Positions 6,870-10,120 of a stretch of DNA of 10,120 bases are shown piece after piece. The notes below the pieces were generated by a model that saw only the letters and a list, made by a program, of their open reading frames with translations, searched no databases and had not been told where the DNA came from. The DNA is taken from contig DFFH01000100.1 in NCBI GenBank assembly GCA_002368805.1, positions 9,430 through 19,549 on the forward strand. The letters are read 5' to 3'. A program made the position numbers and the translations under genes. Positions within the stretch are counted from its first letter, which is position 1. Each line of letters starts with the position of its first letter. Source of the DNA: Mageeibacillus sp. UBA3781. GTDB taxonomy: Bacteria; Bacillota; Clostridia; Saccharofermentanales; Saccharofermentanaceae.

Positions 6870-8126
6870 TCAGAGGCCTCTTGCCGCATCACGTGACGGA
6901 ATGAACATCATATCCAGCTGCTCGTCAGAAAGATCGTATCCGCACATTTCCTTATAGTATTCTTTTGCGATCTTACGGATATCTGTATCCTTGAAAAGAT
7001 CCGGATAGATCACAGAAGCCATCCACTGCATAGTAACCGGAGAATCTCCACCCGGTGTATAGCTTCTATAAAGACCAAGAGGCATCTTATAGACACGCTT
7101 GTTCTTTACTGCATTGATCGTGCTCCAATCATCTGTACCGATAGCATTGTTATAGAGATCTTCCGGCTGTGTGCCGCAGAAATTGGTGATAATGATAACA
7201 TCCGGATTCCATTCATATACCTGTTCCATCGATATCTTCAGGATAGAACCATCCGGCACTTCGCTGGCAACATTGTATGCATTTACGGACTCGCACCACC
7301 ACTGGCCGAAGAAGTTCACACCGGAAGCTACCATCGCCGCATCTGTGTACTTGAAGAGAACCAGGACGCGTGCCTTCTGATCATCCGGAATATCCTTTGT
7401 TTTCTCGATGATATCCGCATGGACAGCATCACTCTTCTCCATAGCCTTCTTTGCGAAATCCGAACCGCCGAAGATCTGGTCGAGAAGGTCGATCCAGTGT
7501 TCATAGGTCTCGATAATGTCATACTTCCATGCAGAAGCAGAGGTGGTAACCGCCGGGATACCGGCTTCACGGATCACTTTTGCCTGTTCCTGTCCGACCC
7601 CGATGACAATATCCGGCTTAAGGATCAGGAGTTCCTCCAGATTTACCTCATCTCCACTGATAAAAGCTGTATTCGCATTTAAGATCTCCGGGTAGATCTG
7701 TCCAAGAAGACCGTTTTCCGCAGCACTCATAGATACCGGATGAATACCTACGATCTTTTCTGCAGAACCCAGATACTCCGCAATAACAGATGCCAGCGGA
7801 TAGAAAGAACCTACTGCAATTCGATTGATCGTGTTAGGAACTTCAACGGTATCTCCGGCATGATCGACAACAGTATGTGTGCCATTGGGATCACCAAACG
7901 GATTCTCGGAAGCTTTGCTTTCTCCTTTGACCTCTTCGCTGGTCTCGGAAGACTCCTCCGAAGAACTTTCGGAAACACTCTCCGACGTCTCCGCACTGGT
8001 CTCCTCGATCGTTTGCGTCGCAGAAGCCGACGAAGCGCTCGTTTCCTCATCTTTCTTTGCACAGGCCGAGAGGGCACAAAGTGCAATAGCTACCGACATT
8101 AAGCCGGCAAGAAGTTTTTTCTTCAT
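6870..8126 (-). CDS. Substrate-binding lipoprotein of the FecB/BtuF (PeriBP_2) type
   Basis: A 418-residue surface lipoprotein that captures the ligand for the importer. Residues 1-21 form a lipoprotein signal (KKK, a hydrophobic core, then lipobox LSAC with the lipidated Cys22). A Ser/Glu/Thr-rich, highly acidic low-complexity linker spans about 24-75 and should hold the domain away from the membrane. The binding domain starts at HTVVDHAGDTVEVPNTINRI (84-103) and shows the family's LEELLILKPDIVIG (163-176) and YEWNPDVIII (304-313). Several Trp, Tyr and Cys residues around 276-283 (WWCESVNAY) are candidates for ligand contacts. ATG at 8126 has GAGG at 8133-8136, 6 nt upstream. The ligand is unknown: FecB-like proteins take up siderophores, heme or cobalamin. 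Confidence 0.94.
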   Translation of the reverse strand: MKKKLLAGLMSVAIALCALSACAKKDEETSASSASATQTIEETSAETSESVSESSSEESSETSEEVKGESKASENPFGDPNGTHTVVDHAGDTVEVPNTINRIAVGSFYPLASVIAEYLGSAEKIVGIHPVSMSAAENGLLGQIYPEILNANTAFISGDEVNLEELLILKPDIVIGVGQEQAKVIREAGIPAVTTSASAWKYDIIETYEHWIDLLDQIFGGSDFAKKAMEKSDAVHADIIEKTKDIPDDQKARVLVLFKYTDAAMVASGVNFFGQWWCESVNAYNVASEVPDGSILKISMEQVYEWNPDVIIITNFCGTQPEDLYNNAIGTDDWSTINAVKNKRVYKMPLGLYRSYTPGGDSPVTMQWMASVIYPDLFKDTDIRKIAKEYYKEMCGYDLSDEQLDMMFIPSRDAARGL

Positions 8127-8142
8127 AATAATCCTCTTTCTA

Positions 8143-8206
8143 CTTACTTTCGTAAGAACTAAGTTTTTTATATTAAGCCGGTCGTTTAGAAGCGCCGAAC
8201 GGGCTT
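8143..8206 (-). promoter_or_regulatory. Intercistronic hairpins before the lipoprotein gene
   Basis: The 77-nt gap is the largest in the operon. A hairpin with perfect 5-bp arms (CTTAC and GTAAG) and a GAAA tetraloop lies at 8143-8156, 6 nt before the lipoprotein Shine-Dalgarno site. A second imperfect stem pairs AAGCC (8202-8206) with GGCTT (8175-8179), continued by CGTT/AACG with a 3-nt bulge. No T-run follows either, so they are not terminators. They may mark an RNA processing or stabilising site that raises lipoprotein expression over the enzymes upstream; that role is inference. Confidence 0.35.
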
Positions 8207-9344
8207 ACAGTTTAAGTTCAAGCCATTTATTCTCATCCAGGTAATTCCAGTAACTGTTTTTTCCTATACGGCTTGAGACGGAGTACTGCGGAAAAGGTAT
8301 CTGATCTTTTACCCCTCCCGAAAACTCTATAAATAACGGGTCCGCGATCAGAAGATCCTTCTGATTCTTCACCACGGAAAGGATCGTATCTTCATCACTT
8401 AGATAAGTGGATACATCATCTTCATGTTCGATCGTATATAACTTGCAGTCTATATTTTCTGACCGCAGGAAGTTTCGTATCGAGTCCCCGATCACCGAGT
8501 CAGCAATAATGACTCCGGATCGTCGGGAAGTCTTAGGACTAAGCACCTTAAACACAGCGGTCTTCCCTTCGCGGACCAGTTCAAGATACGAACTCATCTG
8601 TTTCTGTCCTATCGGGAAATTCACGATATAAGGCGTCTGATACTTTTTTTCCATAGCTTTGGCGATCGCAAGTCCCGCCTGGTTCCAGACCAGGTTCAGT
8701 GTGACTTTCTCCGGATACTGGTAAAACAAAAGAGAGCCGTACATGCCCTGTTCCTGCATCAGACAGATACCATTCTCCGAAAGGCTGCCGCAAAGGCTGT
8801 CATACACTTCCTGATGCATATCCAGTGGGGAGATGCCCGGAATAGCTACTGTTCCTCCATCTTTCCAGGGTTCGCGCTTCTCCGGGTTTTTCTCGTAATA
8901 TTCTGAGAGTGCGGAGTAAACCATAAGAATACCGTCATAGTAAGAACCTTTAATTCCCGCGGTCGGAAATCCGAAACAAGGGATACCGGTTCTATTCTCG
9001 ACTGCTCTGGCGACTCCGTTAAAATCAAAACCGATGACATTCGGTACCGGACTTCCGACAATGGCTATAAACTTCGGATGTCGTTCCAAAGCATTCTTTG
9101 TGATCTTCCCGATCAGTTTCTCATCGTCACCAAGGATGGCATCCACCTTTCGAAGGCTTGTACAATACACCATAGAATGACTGCCGTACCATCTCGGCTC
9201 ATCGAAATGGGTATAATTCCCCGTGCAGCCTGCCGCATCATGAATGCAGATCATACCGCCGAGATCAAAAAGCGCGGAACATACCCCTGAATAATCTCCT
9301 GCAAAAGGAGGAAGATACATACAAACTTTATGTTTTTTATTCAT
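8205..9344 (-). CDS. Nitrogenase component 1-like subunit (NifD/NifK superfamily), complete
   Basis: A 379-residue cytoplasmic oxidoreductase subunit related to NifD/NifK, BchN/BchB and CfbD, and nearer in length to the non-nitrogenase members. Superfamily landmarks are the region with Cys22, IHDAAGC (34-40), which matches the IxHGPxGC motif with Cys40, CTSLRKVDAILGDDEKL (61-77), which matches the TDLxExDxxFGGEKKL stretch, and LNLVWNQ (216-222) ahead of AMEKKYQTPYI. Two of the three interface-cluster cysteine positions appear kept (Cys22, Cys40), while the third is Pro100 in SPVPNVIG where TCxxxVIG is usual. Asn221 falls where NifD has the FeMo-cofactor cysteine, so nitrogen fixation is very unlikely. 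The start ATG overlaps the upstream stop as TGATG with GGAGG 9 nt before it, fitting a coupled two-subunit enzyme. Substrate unknown; tetrapyrrole or sulfur-compound reduction are family precedents. Confidence 0.88.
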   Translation of the reverse strand: MNKKHKVCMYLPPFAGDYSGVCSALFDLGGMICIHDAAGCTGNYTHFDEPRWYGSHSMVYCTSLRKVDAILGDDEKLIGKITKNALERHPKFIAIVGSPVPNVIGFDFNGVARAVENRTGIPCFGFPTAGIKGSYYDGILMVYSALSEYYEKNPEKREPWKDGGTVAIPGISPLDMHQEVYDSLCGSLSENGICLMQEQGMYGSLLFYQYPEKVTLNLVWNQAGLAIAKAMEKKYQTPYIVNFPIGQKQMSSYLELVREGKTAVFKVLSPKTSRRSGVIIADSVIGDSIRNFLRSENIDCKLYTIEHEDDVSTYLSDEDTILSVVKNQKDLLIADPLFIEFSGGVKDQIPFPQYSVSSRIGKNSYWNYLDENKWLELKL

Positions 9345-10120
9345 CAGACAATTCCTCCGTATTCATCGATCAATTTTCGGATATCCGCTTTTTCTTTCAT
9401 CGCGAGCCGCATAGTATCCATAAGGATCCTTATTCCCTGATATCCGAGCAGTCCTTCATCAGAAGAGATATCTGCAACATATCGCGCATTGCTTAAGTAG
9501 GCAGCTTCTTCGCCTACTGCCAGAGCTATAGTTTCCGTTTCCGAACGGGAAACCGAATCCGGATGATCCCCCTGAATGATCTCGACCTGCGGATACTCGT
9601 TAAGAAGGATATCGGCGTACTTCTGATCGGGTCCTACCACTTCAGAAAGATAGACACGCGCTACACGGAACCCGTATTTCAGAAGTGCTACGGCCAGAGA
9701 TAGGGGAAATACGGTCGCACTGTCAGAAACAAAGACCGGCACATCAGCAACTTCTTCTCTGGCATAATGGATCGCCTGTTCACATAAGGAACGGTCGTCT
9801 TTAATCTTTTCAGAAAGATCTTCTCCCAAAAAGTCAGACAGATCCTGATACTCTTTAGCGACAGTATCGATATCATAGGATATCGGCATATCCACGTGTG
9901 TAGCTCCGGTTCTTTTCTCCAGACGGTTCAGCGCATATCTCACAAATGGTTTTATCACTATAGATCTTCCGGAGCGGGACATCTCCTCATACTCTGAAAA
10001 AGTACTGCACGAGGAAATCTGGCGGACCATATGGCCATTTTGATTCAGGACCCGGATCAGCTCGTTATCTTCCGGGATCCCGACGAAGTTTCCCCAGAGC
10101 GTTACGCCATCATCCGTCTT
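9344..10120 (-). CDS. Nitrogenase component 1-like subunit, C-terminal part cut by the window edge
   Basis: 258 C-terminal residues of a second NifD/NifK-like protein; the frame stays open to the last base, so the N-terminal part with the cluster cysteines lies outside the window. Recognisable are ELIRVLNQNGHMVRQISSC followed by an STFSEYEEM helix, a LEKRTGATHVDMPISYDIDT region matching the GiPxxxxPxGixxT segment of the superfamily, VFVSDSATVFPLSLAVALLK with a Rossmann-like strand-helix, and the final DEGLLGYQGIRILMDTM. Where NifD has its cofactor cysteine this protein reads VIKPF, and no histidine lies in the segment that carries the NifD cofactor histidine. An ATG at 10030 could be mistaken for the start, but the upstream residues continue the family pattern. 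It is the probable partner of the next gene. Which is NifD-like and which NifK-like cannot be settled here. Confidence 0.85.
   Translation of the reverse strand, partial: KTDDGVTLWGNFVGIPEDNELIRVLNQNGHMVRQISSCSTFSEYEEMSRSGRSIVIKPFVRYALNRLEKRTGATHVDMPISYDIDTVAKEYQDLSDFLGEDLSEKIKDDRSLCEQAIHYAREEVADVPVFVSDSATVFPLSLAVALLKYGFRVARVYLSEVVGPDQKYADILLNEYPQVEIIQGDHPDSVSRSETETIALAVGEEAAYLSNARYVADISSDEGLLGYQGIRILMDTMRLAMKEKADIRKLIDEYGGIV

Noticed and set aside
7740..8102. Arg-rich plus-strand frame of 120 codons
   Set aside because: It mirrors the acidic Ser/Glu linker of the lipoprotein in the opposite strand; composition alone explains it.
10028..10030. ATG at 10030 as the true start of the rightmost gene
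   Set aside because: The frame remains open to base 10120, and the residues before this Met continue a nitrogenase component 1 pattern with no Shine-Dalgarno site in front of the ATG.
8205..10120. True nitrogen-fixing MoFe protein subunits
   Set aside because: The cofactor cysteine position is Asn in one subunit and non-Cys in the other, no cofactor histidine is visible in the partial subunit, the complete one is shorter than NifD or NifK, and no nif assembly genes are present.
1..10120. CRISPR arrays, tRNA or rRNA genes, insertion sequences or phage genes
   Set aside because: No regularly spaced repeats, cloverleaf-like sequence, transposase or phage-type coding sequence was seen; the window is almost fully covered by same-strand metabolic and transport genes.

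Overview
The window looks like chromosome from an anaerobic Firmicute of the Clostridia (Lachnospiraceae-like is my best guess). The reasons are strong GGAGG-type Shine-Dalgarno sites before most genes, a clean TTGACA/TATAAA promoter, moderate GC content, a Firmicutes-type lipoprotein, and a gene set typical of strict anaerobes. Every gene I can support is on the minus strand, so transcription runs right to left. The taxon is inference; no rRNA or other marker is present.

From right to left, positions 10120 to 2394 hold one tightly packed operon of at least eight genes. It begins with two nitrogenase component 1-like (NifD/NifK superfamily) subunits: one cut by the right edge (9344-10120) and one complete with 379 residues (8205-9344). 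Next comes a complete FecBCD/BtuFCD-type importer: lipoprotein (6870-8126), permease (5850-6848) and ATPase (4981-5853). Three soluble proteins follow: a solute-binding-protein-like protein with no signal peptide (4092-5015), a HypB/UreG-like P-loop GTPase with two CxxC motifs (3409-4092), and an ABC ATPase with no membrane partner of its own (2394-3392). Most junctions overlap (TGATG, ATGA, TAATG) or are under 25 nt. The only larger gap, 77 nt, lies before the lipoprotein gene and contains small hairpins.

The operon seems to end at a hairpin with a T-run (2299-2331), which sits against a candidate promoter for the next gene. That gene (918-2282) is one reading frame joining an MntP-like manganese exporter domain to a GufA-type ZIP metal transporter domain, an unusual fusion. 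It is followed by a near-consensus extended -10 promoter (881-909) and a structured leader (791-873) for enolase, whose first 255 codons occupy 1-765.

Working model (inference): the importer brings in a metal chelate or metallo-tetrapyrrole-like compound, and the nitrogenase-like pair reduces it or a related substrate in the cytoplasm. The GTPase, cytosolic binding protein and lone ABC ATPase may handle metal or cofactor delivery. Neither nitrogenase-like subunit keeps the FeMo-cofactor cysteine, so dinitrogen fixation is very unlikely. No Fe-protein (NifH-like) gene is in the window; it may lie beyond the right edge.
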